Part shown: positions 36,566 through 49,036 of the stretch, piece after piece
Layout of the letters: the number at the start of each line of letters is the position of its first letter
How positions within the stretch are numbered: the stretch's first letter is position 1
From: Colwellia sp. 1_MG-2023
GTDB lineage: Bacteria > Pseudomonadota > Gammaproteobacteria > Enterobacterales > Alteromonadaceae
Assembly: GCF_030546755.1 (NCBI RefSeq)
Contig: NZ_JAUOPE010000011.1
Coordinates: 62,001-126,000 of the forward strand
Reading direction: 5' to 3'
Length of the DNA stretch: 64,000 nt
The notes under the pieces: model-generated
What the model was told of the DNA's origin: nothing
The model's input: the letters and a program-made list of their open reading frames with translations, nothing else
Database searches by the model: none
Made by a program: the position numbers and the translations under genes

Positions 36566-37889
36566 TGCTGTCCTCTTGTGAAGATAATACACCGACTGTT
36601 CTATTCGCTTTTCTCAAATATGTTTTAGCGACTCTTTGCACGTCAGCTAAAGTAACTTTGCTATATTCTTCTGGGGCAGTAAAAAGCTTTTTATAATCGC
36701 CAAAATAAATTTCATAACTACCAATCGTATTTGCTTTACCATTTATCGTTGCCATTTGACGGTAAAAATTAACTAATTTAGTGTTTTTAACCTTTTGTAA
36801 TTCTTGTTCGGTAACACCTTCTTTTATAATGCTATTTATCTCTGCAATAATACTTTTTTCTAATTGCTCAGCACCAATGTCTTTTGCTGCTATGGCATAA
36901 ATATAAAACAGGTTAGGGTCAATCGACTCCGGTTGATAACTAAAAACAGAACTGGCAACTTGTTGTTCGTTAACTAAAGACTTTTGCAAGCGTGCACTAT
37001 CACCTGTGGTTAAAATATCATTTAAAATCTCGAGTGCGTAAAAATCTTGATGCTGGGTTTCTGGCACATGATAAGCCATTAAAATATTCGGTGTAGTAAC
37101 AGATTTCTTTTGTAAATAAACCCGTCTTTCACCTTTTTGTTCCGGCTCAATCGTATGTACTTTTCTCGGCGCTGGTTGCGCAGGGATAGGTTCAAAATAT
37201 TGTTTTGCTAAGCGTTTTACTTGTTCAACCGTGACATCGCCTGATATAACAACTACGGCATTGTTAGGAGCATAATAAGTTTTATGATATTGCTTTAAAT
37301 CTGTAAGGCTCCAATTATCGATATCAGATTGGTGACCAATTACTGACCAACTATAAGGATGGGCGCGAAAAGCCGCATTTTTCACTTCTACAGAAATACT
37401 GCGATAGTTGGAATTTTCAAGGCCGGTACTGCGCTCTGAAGTCACCACTCCTCGTTCACTTTCTACCATTTTTGCATCAATGGCTAAATTAGCGATTCGA
37501 TCGGCCTCTAAATCAAAAATGGTTTCAATAGCAGTAACCGGGAACCAATTGGTATAAACCGTCAAATTTTCAGTTGTATAAGCATTATTACTACCGCCAG
37601 CCGCTTCCATCGTACGGTCAAACAATTTCGGGCCATATTTTTTAGCACCGTTAAACATCATATGCTCAAAAAAATGCGATAAACCGGTAATGCCGGGATA
37701 TTCATTTCTCGATCCCACTTTCCAAAATAAGTACATATTGGCGTTAGGAATAGAATGATCTTCTAACACCATAATTTTCATTCCATTGCTTAAGGTGAAT
37801 GTTTTGACATCCTCGGCTTGGGTTACTGCTTGGAGGGGTTGACTAACAAACAGCATAACCAAAGCAATAATGGTCAATAACGACTTCAT
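36549..37889 (-). CDS. M16 family zinc metallopeptidase, catalytic subunit
   Basis: A 446-residue single-length M16B peptidase with signal peptide (MKSLLTIIALVMLFVSQPLQA). The zinc site is HFFEH (H72, E75, H76 in GLSHFFEHMMF), with the distal glutamate in the ESERGVVTSERS region. It resembles the catalytic half of mitochondrial-processing-peptidase-like pairs. It is first in a three-gene M16 set and overlaps the non-catalytic partner by 17 bases. An unusual AT-rich inverted repeat lies upstream. Confidence 0.93.
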   Translation of the reverse strand: MKSLLTIIALVMLFVSQPLQAVTQAEDVKTFTLSNGMKIMVLEDHSIPNANMYLFWKVGSRNEYPGITGLSHFFEHMMFNGAKKYGPKLFDRTMEAAGGSNNAYTTENLTVYTNWFPVTAIETIFDLEADRIANLAIDAKMVESERGVVTSERSTGLENSNYRSISVEVKNAAFRAHPYSWSVIGHQSDIDNWSLTDLKQYHKTYYAPNNAVVVISGDVTVEQVKRLAKQYFEPIPAQPAPRKVHTIEPEQKGERRVYLQKKSVTTPNILMAYHVPETQHQDFYALEILNDILTTGDSARLQKSLVNEQQVASSVFSYQPESIDPNLFYIYAIAAKDIGAEQLEKSIIAEINSIIKEGVTEQELQKVKNTKLVNFYRQMATINGKANTIGSYEIYFGDYKKLFTAPEEYSKVTLADVQRVAKTYLRKANRTVGVLSSQEDSNDADL

Positions 37890-37986
37890 ATAATACTCCG
37901 TATTACTTTCATGAAAGGTTAATTGATAAAAGTTCTTTAGACTTTCATCATGTTTTATAACAAAAATTTAACATAATTTGTTGCGA

Positions 37987-38027
37987 AACGTATATTTTAT
38001 TCCGTTGAAAGTAATAAAATATACGTT
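37987..38027. repeat. AT-rich perfect inverted repeat, 15-bp arms
   Basis: AACGTATATTTTATT (37987-38001) and its exact reverse complement (38013-38027) flank an 11-base loop. CGTTGAAAG occurs twice, once in the loop (38003-38011) and once across the end of the right arm (38024-38032). It lies between the end of the hemB-eamA transcript and the M16 operon. It may be a terminator without a U-run, or an operator. Confidence 0.6.
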
Positions 38028-38065
38028 GAAAGGCCGTTTAGCAAAGCGATCAAACCATAGACAAA

Positions 38066-38932
38066 TCACTCGTGATTGCGTAATGCCCACACATTAGTTG
38101 CTAAAACAATAATACCGCCAATGGACATCATTAGCGAAATAGTTTCATTAAGAAGGAAATACGCAGCAATAATGCCGTAAATAGGTTCCAAACTAACTGC
38201 AATACTTGCCGTTTGTGCAGTGATTGTTTTTAATGAGTAGTTAAAGAGTGAATGAGCAAAAGCTGTAAATACAATGCCTAATAAAGCTAAAAGTACTACT
38301 TGTTCAAAAGATACTGATTTGGCGCTTTCGAGTATAAATGGTATTAAGAGTATCGCGGCAAAACTATTTTGATAAAAAGAGATGGTCGTTGCTGAGCTGT
38401 TAACGACAAAGTTTCTATTTAATAAGGTTAATATTGCAAAAGAAAAAGCCGAGGCAATGCCCCAACAAACCCCGTTAACTATGCCGCTATTATTGATGTT
38501 TTCCGGCAAAATAAAATATATACCTAAGATGGTCAATAACGCCTGAAAAACAGCACGAGGAGCGAGTTTTTCTTTAAAACAGATCGGTTCTAATAAACTG
38601 ACAAACACAGGAAAGGTTGCAAATGTGATCAAACCTATTGCTACATTTGATACTTGAATGGCTTGAAAAAAACTCCCCCAATGAATCGCTAAAATTGCAC
38701 CGGTAATCATTAGTGCAAATAAAGTATGGACGTTTATTTTTAACGATTGCTTTTTAAACAAAATGATAAAAGCAGCCAGAGAGATCGCCGCGAAAAAAGC
38801 CCGTCCAAAGACGATGAACATTGCTGGTAAAGTTAGCCATTTAGCAAAAAGCCCTGAAAGCGCAAACAGCAACACTGCACCGTGAATGGCTAGTAATCCA
38901 TGCTTTTTCTGTTGACTAACTTTATTGTTCAA
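38066..38932 (-). CDS. EamA/DMT family transporter
   Basis: A 288-residue protein with ten predicted helices in two EamA repeats (LFALSGLFAKWLTLPAMFI at the start; SIAVSLEPIYGIIAAYFLL at the end). It probably exports a small metabolite. Its start codon directly abuts the hemB stop, so it is last in the tat-tatD-hemB transcript. It is not closely similar to the EamA protein at 9360. Confidence 0.92.
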   Translation of the reverse strand: MNNKVSQQKKHGLLAIHGAVLLFALSGLFAKWLTLPAMFIVFGRAFFAAISLAAFIILFKKQSLKINVHTLFALMITGAILAIHWGSFFQAIQVSNVAIGLITFATFPVFVSLLEPICFKEKLAPRAVFQALLTILGIYFILPENINNSGIVNGVCWGIASAFSFAILTLLNRNFVVNSSATTISFYQNSFAAILLIPFILESAKSVSFEQVVLLALLGIVFTAFAHSLFNYSLKTITAQTASIAVSLEPIYGIIAAYFLLNETISLMMSIGGIIVLATNVWALRNHE

Positions 38933-41308
<2,376 letters not shown>

Positions 41309-41312
<4 letters not shown>

Positions 41313-42097
41313 TGTATTTCCCAGGCAAAAACTTGTTGAGAATTTTCAAAAGTTTTCTGCATGATTTCCGATGCAGAATATGGGGTTAATTCTGCTAATG
41401 TGGCGACCACATAAGGCAAATAACTTGGCTCATTTCTACTGCTTTTCGGTTTCGGACGTATGGTCCGAGGCGTAAGATAGGGCGCGTCAGTTTCAATCAG
41501 CAAACGATCAAGAGGAATATATTTCACAATATCACGTAAAGTTTGACCTCTGCGTTCATCACATAGCCAGCCAGTTATTCCTACATACATATTTACATCT
41601 AAGCATTGTTTTAATTGCGATAAGTCGCCGGTAAAACAATGGGTCACCATAGCAGGAACTTTATCAATATACGGTGATAAAATATCAAACCATGGTTGAA
41701 AGGCATCTCGTTGGTGTAAAAAAAGGGGTAAGTTGATTTCACTAGCTAACATAACTTGTTGAGCAAAAACGTGTTGTTGATTTTTAGGTGTAGAAAAATT
41801 GCGATTAAAGTCTAAACCGCATTCGCCAATCGCTTTTACATGATTATGTTCAGCCAATGATTTCAGCTGCGCAATAAAGTTATCATCAACCTGATCGGCA
41901 TCATGAGGATGAACGCCAGCAGTGCAGGCTAAATAGGGGTAATATTCTTGACAAAAAGATAAGGCTTTTTGGCTTTCAGCAACATTTGTTCCGGTTACTA
42001 AAAGTCCTTTAATATTTGCTAGTTTTGCTCGTTCAATTACGGTTGATCTGTCTTTGTCAAAGCGAGCGCTAGTTAAATTAACACCTATATCTATCAA
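41309..42097 (-). CDS. tatD: TatD family metal-dependent DNase
   Basis: A 262-residue TatD. The start MIDIGVNLTSARFDKDRS, TAGVHPHDAD, GECGLDFNRNFS, THCFTGDLSQ and ETDAPYLTPR follow E. coli TatD closely along the whole length. Members are 3'-5' exonucleases with roles in DNA repair and fragmentation, and are not needed for Tat export despite the name. It follows the tat genes, as in E. coli, with one extra gene between. Confidence 0.96.
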
Positions 42098-42107
42098 AAT
42101 AAGTTCA

Positions 42108-42653
42108 CTATTTCCTGCGTTTAACTTTAATTCTTCTGTTCTGATTCTCAGTTTTTAAATATATAACCCCTAGCATTCCTTTAGATAATTTGACACGGTC
42201 ACCAGGTAATACTTTTAAAAAATTATCATCGGTTTGATACCACACTTGTCCATTCTTAAAAGTGACAACGAGTTTATTTTGCCTCACTCTCTTTACTGAT
42301 TTAACTGTAAAAAATACTTCCTCGATACTTTCTTTGTCTTTCTTTAAGTGCTCGCCGCCGAAATCATCAACTTGTTTTTGTTTTTGTGGCTGTTGAACAA
42401 CCACAGGCTTAGCTTGACTCGGACGAATGGCTACAGGAGTGGTGTGATCTTTCGGTTCTGTTACTCTTAATGAGTCTGTTGGTTTTGATGAAACGTGGCT
42501 ATCTAACCATTTAACCACATTGTCATAGCATTCTAATCTTTCTAAGCTGTCTTTATTTTCTGCACATTTTTTAAGATCAACTAAAGTATCAGCGTGAACA
42601 TTAAACATATACACAGCAGTAATTAACAATATAACGAGTTTACTTAATTTCAT
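42108..42653 (-). CDS. Periplasmic protein of unknown function
   Basis: A 181-residue secreted protein. The signal peptide is [21 protein letters not shown]. It is followed by the motif [21 protein letters not shown], a two-cysteine C...RLxCYD pattern common in several periplasmic families. The middle (about 55-105) is Pro/Gln-rich and the C-terminus (about 110-181) is a basic beta-rich module ([40 protein letters not shown]). The ATG at 42653 follows GAGGA by nine bases; upstream in-frame starts inside tatC are less likely. It sits in the tat operon between tatC and tatD. Confidence 0.8.
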   Translation of the reverse strand: MKLSKLVILLITAVYMFNVHADTLVDLKKCAENKDSLERLECYDNVVKWLDSHVSSKPTDSLRVTEPKDHTTPVAIRPSQAKPVVVQQPQKQKQVDDFGGEHLKKDKESIEEVFFTVKSVKRVRQNKLVVTFKNGQVWYQTDDNFLKVLPGDRVKLSKGMLGVIYLKTENQNRRIKVKRRK

Positions 42654-43407
42654 TTTCTGCTTCCTCGGAGTGTTCTTCATCATCACTCTTTTTATAATAA
42701 ATCGATGAGATAAGCACACCGACTTCAAACAACAACAACATAGGTACTGCTAATAATGTTTGTGAAATTATATCTGGTGGCGTTAATAACATGCCAATAA
42801 CAAATGCTCCCACGACGACATACGGTCTTTTTAAACGTAAGCTTTGCGGTGTAGTAAAGCCTGTCCAGCATAATAAAATGATGACGATTGGAATTTCAAA
42901 CGCGACACCAAAGGCAAAAAATAACTTGAGCACGAAATCAAGATAACTACTAATGTCTGTTGCAATATTCACTCCTTCTGGCGCCACCGAAGTAAAGAAC
43001 GCAAAAACTATGGGAAATACCACAAAGTAAGCAAAAGCAATACCGCCATAAAAAAGAAAGCTACTACCGAACATAAGCGGACCAACTAACCTTTTTTCAT
43101 TTCGATACAATCCTGGTGCGATAAACGACCACACTTGATACAAAATATATGGCATCGCAATAAAAATAGCTAAAACAATGGTCAATTTAAAAGGGGCAAA
43201 AAATGATGATGCTACATCGGTTGCGATCATCTGCCCCCCTTCAGGCATCGTTGCTATTAGAGGCTTAGATACGTATTCATAAATATCATTAGCAAAATAG
43301 ATCATTGAACAAAACACGATTAAAACAGCTAATACCGCTTTAAGTAATCGAGAGCGCAATTCTAATAGATGATCAAATAATGTGTATTGCTTAGTAGATG
43401 AACTCAT
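42640..43407 (-). CDS. tatC: Sec-independent protein translocase TatC
   Basis: A 255-residue, six-helix TatC, the receptor for twin-arginine signal peptides. [19 protein letters not shown] at the N-terminus and [16 protein letters not shown] carry the conserved signal-binding residues (E and R in the HLxELR motif). It is directly adjacent to tatB (one-base overlap), and its last 14 bases overlap the next gene. Confidence 0.97.
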   Translation of the reverse strand: MSSSTKQYTLFDHLLELRSRLLKAVLAVLIVFCSMIYFANDIYEYVSKPLIATMPEGGQMIATDVASSFFAPFKLTIVLAIFIAMPYILYQVWSFIAPGLYRNEKRLVGPLMFGSSFLFYGGIAFAYFVVFPIVFAFFTSVAPEGVNIATDISSYLDFVLKLFFAFGVAFEIPIVIILLCWTGFTTPQSLRLKRPYVVVGAFVIGMLLTPPDIISQTLLAVPMLLLFEVGVLISSIYYKKSDDEEHSEEAENEIK

Positions 43408-43757
43408 TAGGTATCATTTTCTTTTTTGCTTTTAGACTCAGTGCCCTTTTCAGCATCAGCGTCTTTTTTGTATGGATGATTCACGGATTCTGCTGCTTCT
43501 TGTAACGTTTTTAAAGACTCTGCAACTTCTGGAGACAAATTTTGTAAATTTGTTTCTTCTGCTTTTTTTAAATTAGCATGCAGTTCTTGAATACGCAGTT
43601 CTTCTGTTAATTCAGTTTTAACACTATTACTAAAACTTTTTACGCCACTGATCCAGCCTCGTACCGTTCGAATTGCCACGGGCAATCGTTCTGGTCCTAA
43701 AACAAATAAACCAATAATGGAAATTAGCAGCAATTCCCAAAAACCAATATCAAACAT
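43407..43757 (-). CDS. tatB: Sec-independent protein translocase TatB
   Basis: A 116-residue Tat[30 protein letters not shown] is the conserved transmembrane helix and hinge, including the invariant Glu and Pro. An amphipathic helix and a Lys/Glu-rich tail follow. It forms the receptor complex with TatC. It is shorter than E. coli TatB (171). Confidence 0.96.
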   Translation of the reverse strand: MFDIGFWELLLISIIGLFVLGPERLPVAIRTVRGWISGVKSFSNSVKTELTEELRIQELHANLKKAEETNLQNLSPEVAESLKTLQEAAESVNHPYKKDADAEKGTESKSKKENDT

Positions 43758-43760
43758 CAG

Positions 43761-43991
43761 TTAAACTTTTTCTTTATCTTTAGCGTCGGCTTCAACTTTA
43801 GCTTCTGTGTTTGAACTATCAGTTAAGGCATCATTTTTTGCTGTTGTGCTATCGTCATCCGCTACTGACTTTTTAAATCCTTTCACTGCTGAACCAAGGT
43901 CAGAGCCTAAGTTACGTAATTTTTTAGTGCCGAATAATAAAACCACTATGACTGCAATTATCACTAATTGCCAAATACTTATACCACCCAT
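43761..43991 (-). CDS. tatA: Sec-independent protein translocase TatA
   Basis: A 76-residue TatA: the short helix [18 protein letters not shown] followed by [20 protein letters not shown], the amphipathic helix, then an acidic tail. It forms the translocation pore. It is first in the tat operon, three bases before tatB. The promoter should lie in 43992-44080, shared with the divergent gene. Confidence 0.97.
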   Translation of the reverse strand: MGGISIWQLVIIAVIVVLLFGTKKLRNLGSDLGSAVKGFKKSVADDDSTTAKNDALTDSSNTEAKVEADAKDKEKV

Positions 43992-44084
43992 AAAAAAAAC
44001 TCCTATAATTCAAGTGAATCCATTATAAAGTTAATTGAAAAAAAAGCACCATTTAGCCAAGTAAAATATGAGGTAAAACAAACT

Positions 44085-45122
44085 TTGCAGCAAAAATTAT
44101 TTATTATTTTTTCAAATATCTTGTTCGGAACAATAATAGCTATTTTTATGGTTAGTAGTGCTTTTGCACAATCGTCGGAAAAAGCGATGTCTATAGAAAC
44201 AAAAGCCGTCGAACAAAAAAATGATGATGAGATGAAAAAAGCGGCGGCAAGTGCACTTTCTAAAGGAGATTACTTGTGGATGGAAAACCTTCATCAGTCA
44301 ATAGCGAATTCAGTCTATCAATCGGCGGTATGGTTTGATCAATTTTTTTTAGATGAAAACACCGAACAATCTAAACCTAGAACTAATGCCCGGATACGTA
44401 TCGGTTGGGAGCCTAAAGCTCGAGATTGGAGTGAAATAGACACGCGATTTCGTATCAAAGTGAAATTGCCACATTTTAAAGATAAAATTGATTTGATTTT
44501 ATCGGATGATGACGAGCTTGATCAAAGCAATTTGCCGCTAGATTCCCCTAAAATGCATCAAGAAGGGAATGAAGAGAGTTTTGCGGCAGCAGTAAGGTTT
44601 ACCCATAAAAAAGATAAAAACCGGTTACTTGAGTCTCGAATCGGCATATCTGGTGGCGATATCTTTGTGAAAGCAAGACATAAACGTCGATATACATGGG
44701 ATAATACGCATAGTTTTAGATTTGAACCCTCCTTATATTACTTTCTTGATGATGGTTTAGGGGCAAAACTGTTACTTGAGTATGACTATCAACTAAATAA
44801 GCATTCACAGCTTAGAGTTAATTACAGCATACGTGGTTCCGAGGCCTTTAGTGGTATTCGATGGAAGCATGGCTTTTACCAATTAACGCAATTAGAACAA
44901 AACTCTGCAACAATTCTTGCATTGAAAGTTGAAGGTGAGCGAAATGGTGAAAAGGGGTTTTTAATTGATAACTATACGTTAAGTTATCGATATCGCTTTA
45001 ATGCATTAAAAAGCTGGTTATTTTTTGAAGTCGAGCCATTTTTAGAGTGGTCAGAACAAGAAAATTACACCACAACACCTGGAATTGCCTTAAGAGTTGA
45101 AGGCTTTTTTTATAAGGGGTAA
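44085..45122 (+). CDS. Putative outer-membrane beta-barrel protein
   Basis: A protein of about 345 residues. A signal peptide (QQKLFIIFSNILFGTIIAIF...SSAFAQS) is best reached from TTG 44085, preceded by TGAGG twelve bases upstream. An ATG start at 43968 would put 39 unsupported residues before the signal and overlap the tatA start. The mature part shows alternating amphipathic strands (RIRIGWEPKARDWS; DTRFRIKVKLPHF; LLLEYDYQLNKHSQLRVNYS) and Tyr/Arg-rich segments, like an outer-membrane barrel. I recognise no named family. It is divergent from tatA. Confidence 0.72.
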   Translation: MQQKLFIIFSNILFGTIIAIFMVSSAFAQSSEKAMSIETKAVEQKNDDEMKKAAASALSKGDYLWMENLHQSIANSVYQSAVWFDQFFLDENTEQSKPRTNARIRIGWEPKARDWSEIDTRFRIKVKLPHFKDKIDLILSDDDELDQSNLPLDSPKMHQEGNEESFAAAVRFTHKKDKNRLLESRIGISGGDIFVKARHKRRYTWDNTHSFRFEPSLYYFLDDGLGAKLLLEYDYQLNKHSQLRVNYSIRGSEAFSGIRWKHGFYQLTQLEQNSATILALKVEGERNGEKGFLIDNYTLSYRYRFNALKSWLFFEVEPFLEWSEQENYTTTPGIALRVEGFFYKG

Positions 45123-45139
45123 CTCATATAAAAATGAAG

Positions 45140-47758
45140 CTAAGCTCTCGCTTTCGGTAAATCTTGTTCGGCTTTTTGAGGTTTGGCAATTTTGGCAGGA
45201 CGACTAATATGATAGCCTTGGCCAAATTCACACCCTACTTGTTGAAGTCTGTCTAACATATCTTGTGATTCTATGCCTTCTGCCACTAAGCGGTAACCAA
45301 ACTTGCTACCTAGGTCATGCAATGCTTTTACCAAAGATATATTCTCAGAATTTGAATTTAATGAACGAATAAAGCTGCGATCTAATTTAATAAATTCAAA
45401 TGGATAACTGTGTAAAAAGTTTAATGACGATAAACCTGCACCGTAATCATCTAATGCCAGCTTAACACCAAACTCTTTTAGTTTTCGTAAGCCTTTTAAC
45501 GCTAATTCTGTATGTTGGCTAAACGCAGATTCATTAAACTCCAAAATTAGTCTTTCTGGCTCAACGGTATTTAATTTAATTAAATCTATTAAATGCGACA
45601 ATTGATTTGCTTGCGTTAAATGTCTGCCTGATAAATTTACCCCAATGAAAGCATGCTGATATTCGTCGCTGGTTTGCCAGCTTTTTAACTGCAAACAAAC
45701 TTCTTCAATCACCCAGGTTTCAATGTCAAGAATCATCCCTGTTTCTTCCGCCATAAACAAAAATTCGCTTGGCGTTAATAAACCTTTCGTTGGATGTTGC
45801 CAACGTAATAACGCTTCAAAGCCAATGGTACTTGTTAATTCAAGGTCGGATATTTGCTGGTAATGTAATTCAAATTGCTTTTCTTTAATGGCGATACGCA
45901 ATTCTTGTTCAAGCGTCATACTAGCAATAAGTTGTTCACGCATACTTTCATCAAAAAAGACATAACGACCACGCCCCAAACTTTTAGCTTGATACATGGC
46001 AGCATCGGCATCTCTTAATATTTCATTGGAATCTTTATATTGCTGGCCGCACAAGGCAATACCAATACTCGCGTTTGAATATAATGTATGGCCGTCTAAT
46101 TCAAAGGGTTTTTCAATCGCACTAATGATGCGCGAAGCGACTTCTTCAACATCATCTTGAGACTGTAAAGAATCTAATAAAATAACAAATTCATCACCCC
46201 CCAAGCGCGCTAAAATATCATTATCTCGAACGCAATCACTTAAACGAGCAGCAATTTCAATTAAGAATTCATCACCGGCATGATGACCTAAGGTGTCGTT
46301 GATTACTTTGAAGCGATCTAAATCGATAAACAATACCGCTGACCGATTGTTAGGATGACGTTTTAAATGACTTAATGCATAAGCTAGTCGGTCTGAGAAC
46401 ATTGCTCTATTAGGTAGCTTTGTTAACGCATCATGATTGGCTTCAAAATATAATTGTTCTTCAGCTTTTTGGCGTTCTTCAATCTGCATTCGCAAATTAA
46501 GGTTAGTTGCCTGTAATTCTTGTGTGCGTTGATTGACTATTTTTTCTAATTGTTCATGACTTTGCTGCACTGCTTCTTGAGCTTTTTTTCTAATAATTGC
46601 TGAAGCAATATGCTGACTAACAAAGCGAATTAATTCTAAATCACAATGCTGATAGGCATGTTCATCTTGATAATGTTGAACCGCTAATACACCAATAATT
46701 TTACCATTTTCAATTAAAGGTGCGCCTAGCCATGCTTTTGGTAACTGTTTTGCAGGATAAGTTAGCGAAAATTTTTGCTTATTAATCGTGCCTTGCTCAG
46801 ACAAAATATAGACACTTTCATCAACAATTAATAAAGGTAGTCCGGTTTTAATCGCTAATTCAGTTAAACCATTCGCTAATTTTCTAGGTGTAGGGCTGGC
46901 AACTTTTTCATCTTGATAATAAGGAAAAAATAACTCTGTTTTATCATCAGATAATAACGCAATGTATAGGTTTTTTGCCGGTAAAAAGCTATTTACCTCA
47001 CCATGTAATATTTCGTAAAAACTGTTGATATCTTTGCCTGAAGAGGACAATTCTGATATCGCCAATAACGCTTTATGCATTTTAACGGCTTTTTGGCGCT
47101 CAGCAATTTCTTGCTGCAATTTTACATTGGTGGCGGTAAGTTTTTGTGTTCGTTGTCGAATGTTTTTTTCAAGTAATTCACGACTTCGCACTCGATCAAT
47201 GGCAGTAACTAAATGCTCGGCAATAAATTCTAATAATTGACAATCCCGGTCATCAAAAAAGAGTTTTTTATCGTAACTTTGTAAAGCGATTACCCCGATG
47301 GTTTGATAACCGCGTTTTAATGGAACACCTAACCAATCAACACAGGGTGACCCATAAAAAGCAATTTTTTCTGTGCGAACTAACGCCATTCTTTCTGCAG
47401 AACTACAATGAAAAGATTCACTTTCTTCAAACACTAATCCGGTTAGTGAATGTTGCCAATGGTTGATCTCAAAATGTTCTAAAATTTGTTCTTCTTTCGA
47501 GTTGTGGCTATATGCAAGGGAAAGTTGGCGAGATTTATTTAACAAAACAATATGAAAGCTATCAGTCACTAAAAGCGTTTTGATGACTGATTCGAGGGCA
47601 GGATAAAATGATGCCATATCGGTGACTGTACTTGCCAACTCTGAGAGTTGAAGTAATCCCGACTGCATCGTTGTAATTTGACGATATTTTTTTAGTAACG
47701 ACTTGAGCTTAGGCAATTGGCGTGCAGCTTGAAGGTCGTTTTTCGCCCTTACTTCCAT
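45140..47758 (-). CDS. Dual GAF / GGDEF / EAL c-di-GMP enzyme
   Basis: An 872-residue cytoplasmic protein. Two GAF domains lie at about 30-195 and 225-390, each followed by a coiled segment with an RTQ.L..TN.KLQ-type pattern. A GGDEF domain (about 435-600) has ARLGGDEF and an RDND inhibitory site. An EAL domain (about 615-865) has GFEALLRW, NLSGRHL, LEFNES, ALDDYGAGLSS, KLDRSFI, AEGIES and FGQGYHIS. All cyclase and phosphodiesterase residues I can check are present, so both activities are possible. The GAF domains probably select between them. No membrane segment. Confidence 0.94.
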   Translation of the reverse strand: MEVRAKNDLQAARQLPKLKSLLKKYRQITTMQSGLLQLSELASTVTDMASFYPALESVIKTLLVTDSFHIVLLNKSRQLSLAYSHNSKEEQILEHFEINHWQHSLTGLVFEESESFHCSSAERMALVRTEKIAFYGSPCVDWLGVPLKRGYQTIGVIALQSYDKKLFFDDRDCQLLEFIAEHLVTAIDRVRSRELLEKNIRQRTQKLTATNVKLQQEIAERQKAVKMHKALLAISELSSSGKDINSFYEILHGEVNSFLPAKNLYIALLSDDKTELFFPYYQDEKVASPTPRKLANGLTELAIKTGLPLLIVDESVYILSEQGTINKQKFSLTYPAKQLPKAWLGAPLIENGKIIGVLAVQHYQDEHAYQHCDLELIRFVSQHIASAIIRKKAQEAVQQSHEQLEKIVNQRTQELQATNLNLRMQIEERQKAEEQLYFEANHDALTKLPNRAMFSDRLAYALSHLKRHPNNRSAVLFIDLDRFKVINDTLGHHAGDEFLIEIAARLSDCVRDNDILARLGGDEFVILLDSLQSQDDVEEVASRIISAIEKPFELDGHTLYSNASIGIALCGQQYKDSNEILRDADAAMYQAKSLGRGRYVFFDESMREQLIASMTLEQELRIAIKEKQFELHYQQISDLELTSTIGFEALLRWQHPTKGLLTPSEFLFMAEETGMILDIETWVIEEVCLQLKSWQTSDEYQHAFIGVNLSGRHLTQANQLSHLIDLIKLNTVEPERLILEFNESAFSQHTELALKGLRKLKEFGVKLALDDYGAGLSSLNFLHSYPFEFIKLDRSFIRSLNSNSENISLVKALHDLGSKFGYRLVAEGIESQDMLDRLQQVGCEFGQGYHISRPAKIAKPQKAEQDLPKARA

Positions 47759-47875
47759 TAAGGCTAACCCATTATATTTATTATTAGTATTATTATTGAG
47801 CGATTAGTCTACCAAAATATGATTACTTTACTAGTGTAAATATGCTAAACATGTCGCTATTTTATTTATACCTAT

Positions 47876-47902
47876 AAAAAAGCCGACTATCTTGTCGGCT
47901 TT
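47876..47902 (-). terminator. Intrinsic terminator of rpoH
   Basis: On the minus strand AAAGCCGAC / GTCGGCTTT (9 bp, 6-base loop) runs into a U6 tail, 24 bases after the rpoH stop. Confidence 0.85.
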
Positions 47903-47926
47903 AATCAGGTTGATACACCAATTAGC

Positions 47927-48793
47927 TTACGAGGCCATGCCTGCTTTTAACTTATTTAGTGCATTTTTTTCTAACTGACGAACTCGCTCTGCTGAGATGT
48001 CATATTTATCTGCTAATTCTTGCAATGTACTTTTTTCGTCATTTAACCAACGTGTCTTAACAATATCTTGACTGCGATTATCTAGAGTTACCAAAGCATT
48101 CATTAAACGTTTGTTAGCATGATCTTCCCAGTTCTGATCTTCCACTTCCGTGGCTAAGTCAGACTGTTTATCTTCTAAATATTGTGCCGGTGAAAAATTA
48201 CCTGAGCCCATCGCATTGTCATCATCATCTGAAGACAATTCAAACGCTTGGTCTTGACTAGTCATCCGAGATTCCATCTCTAAAACATCTTTTTCACTTA
48301 CACCAAGTGTTTCAGCGACATTAGTAATCTCATCGTTACTAAACCAACCTAAACGTTTTTTATTCTTACGTAAATTAAAAAATAATTTACGTTGAGCTTT
48401 TGTAGTAGCGACTTTAACAATACGCCAGTTTTTAAGCACAAACTCATGAATTTCTGCTTTAATCCAATGAACAGCAAATGATACCAAACGTACACCAACT
48501 TCAGGATTAAAACGTTTAACGGCTTTCATTAATCCAACGTTACCTTCTTGAATTAAATCAGCTTGCGGTAAGCCATAACCGGCATAACCTTTTGCTACAT
48601 GGATAACAAAGCGTAAATGCGACATAATTAACTCTTGCGCCGCTTGTAAATCATTTTCTGCATATAAACGAGTTGCGAGATCATGCTCGCGCTCAGCTGT
48701 TAGCATAGGGATGCTATAAGCAGATTGCATATATGATTCAATACTGCCGCTTTGTGGAACCGTTAGCGCCATTGTTTGAATATTATCACTCAT
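47927..48793 (-). CDS. rpoH: RNA polymerase heat-shock sigma factor sigma-32
   Basis: A 288-residue RpoH, directing RNA polymerase to heat-shock promoters. Region 2 ([20 protein letters not shown], then [21 protein letters not shown]), the RpoH box [16 protein letters not shown] and region 4 ([19 protein letters not shown]) are all present. Its gene is normally just after ftsX in gammaproteobacteria; here an EAL-HDOD gene on the other strand separates them. A terminator follows. Confidence 0.97.
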   Translation of the reverse strand: MSDNIQTMALTVPQSGSIESYMQSAYSIPMLTAEREHDLATRLYAENDLQAAQELIMSHLRFVIHVAKGYAGYGLPQADLIQEGNVGLMKAVKRFNPEVGVRLVSFAVHWIKAEIHEFVLKNWRIVKVATTKAQRKLFFNLRKNKKRLGWFSNDEITNVAETLGVSEKDVLEMESRMTSQDQAFELSSDDDDNAMGSGNFSPAQYLEDKQSDLATEVEDQNWEDHANKRLMNALVTLDNRSQDIVKTRWLNDEKSTLQELADKYDISAERVRQLEKNALNKLKAGMAS

Positions 48794-49036
48794 TTATTTA
48801 AACCCTTTTTTATACCTGGCTCGCGATATTAACACGAACCTTTTCTTTGATCGAGTATTTACTATACTCAACATAACTTACTAGACACGGCGATACAATA
48901 AATGCTTTCATAGTAACGAAGATAATTTGTGTAAATTTGTTAAATTAAATAGATTTTTAAAGTAATAACAAGATGTTGCCTACTAAATTACATATTTATT
49001 AAATTTTGGTTTAGCGTATTTGTTAGAGGTATTATT

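Noticed and set aside
43968-44084. N-terminal extension of the putative outer-membrane protein from the ATG at 43968
   Set aside because: It would overlap the tatA start on the opposite strand and put 39 residues in front of the signal peptide. TTG 44085 with a Shine-Dalgarno is preferred.
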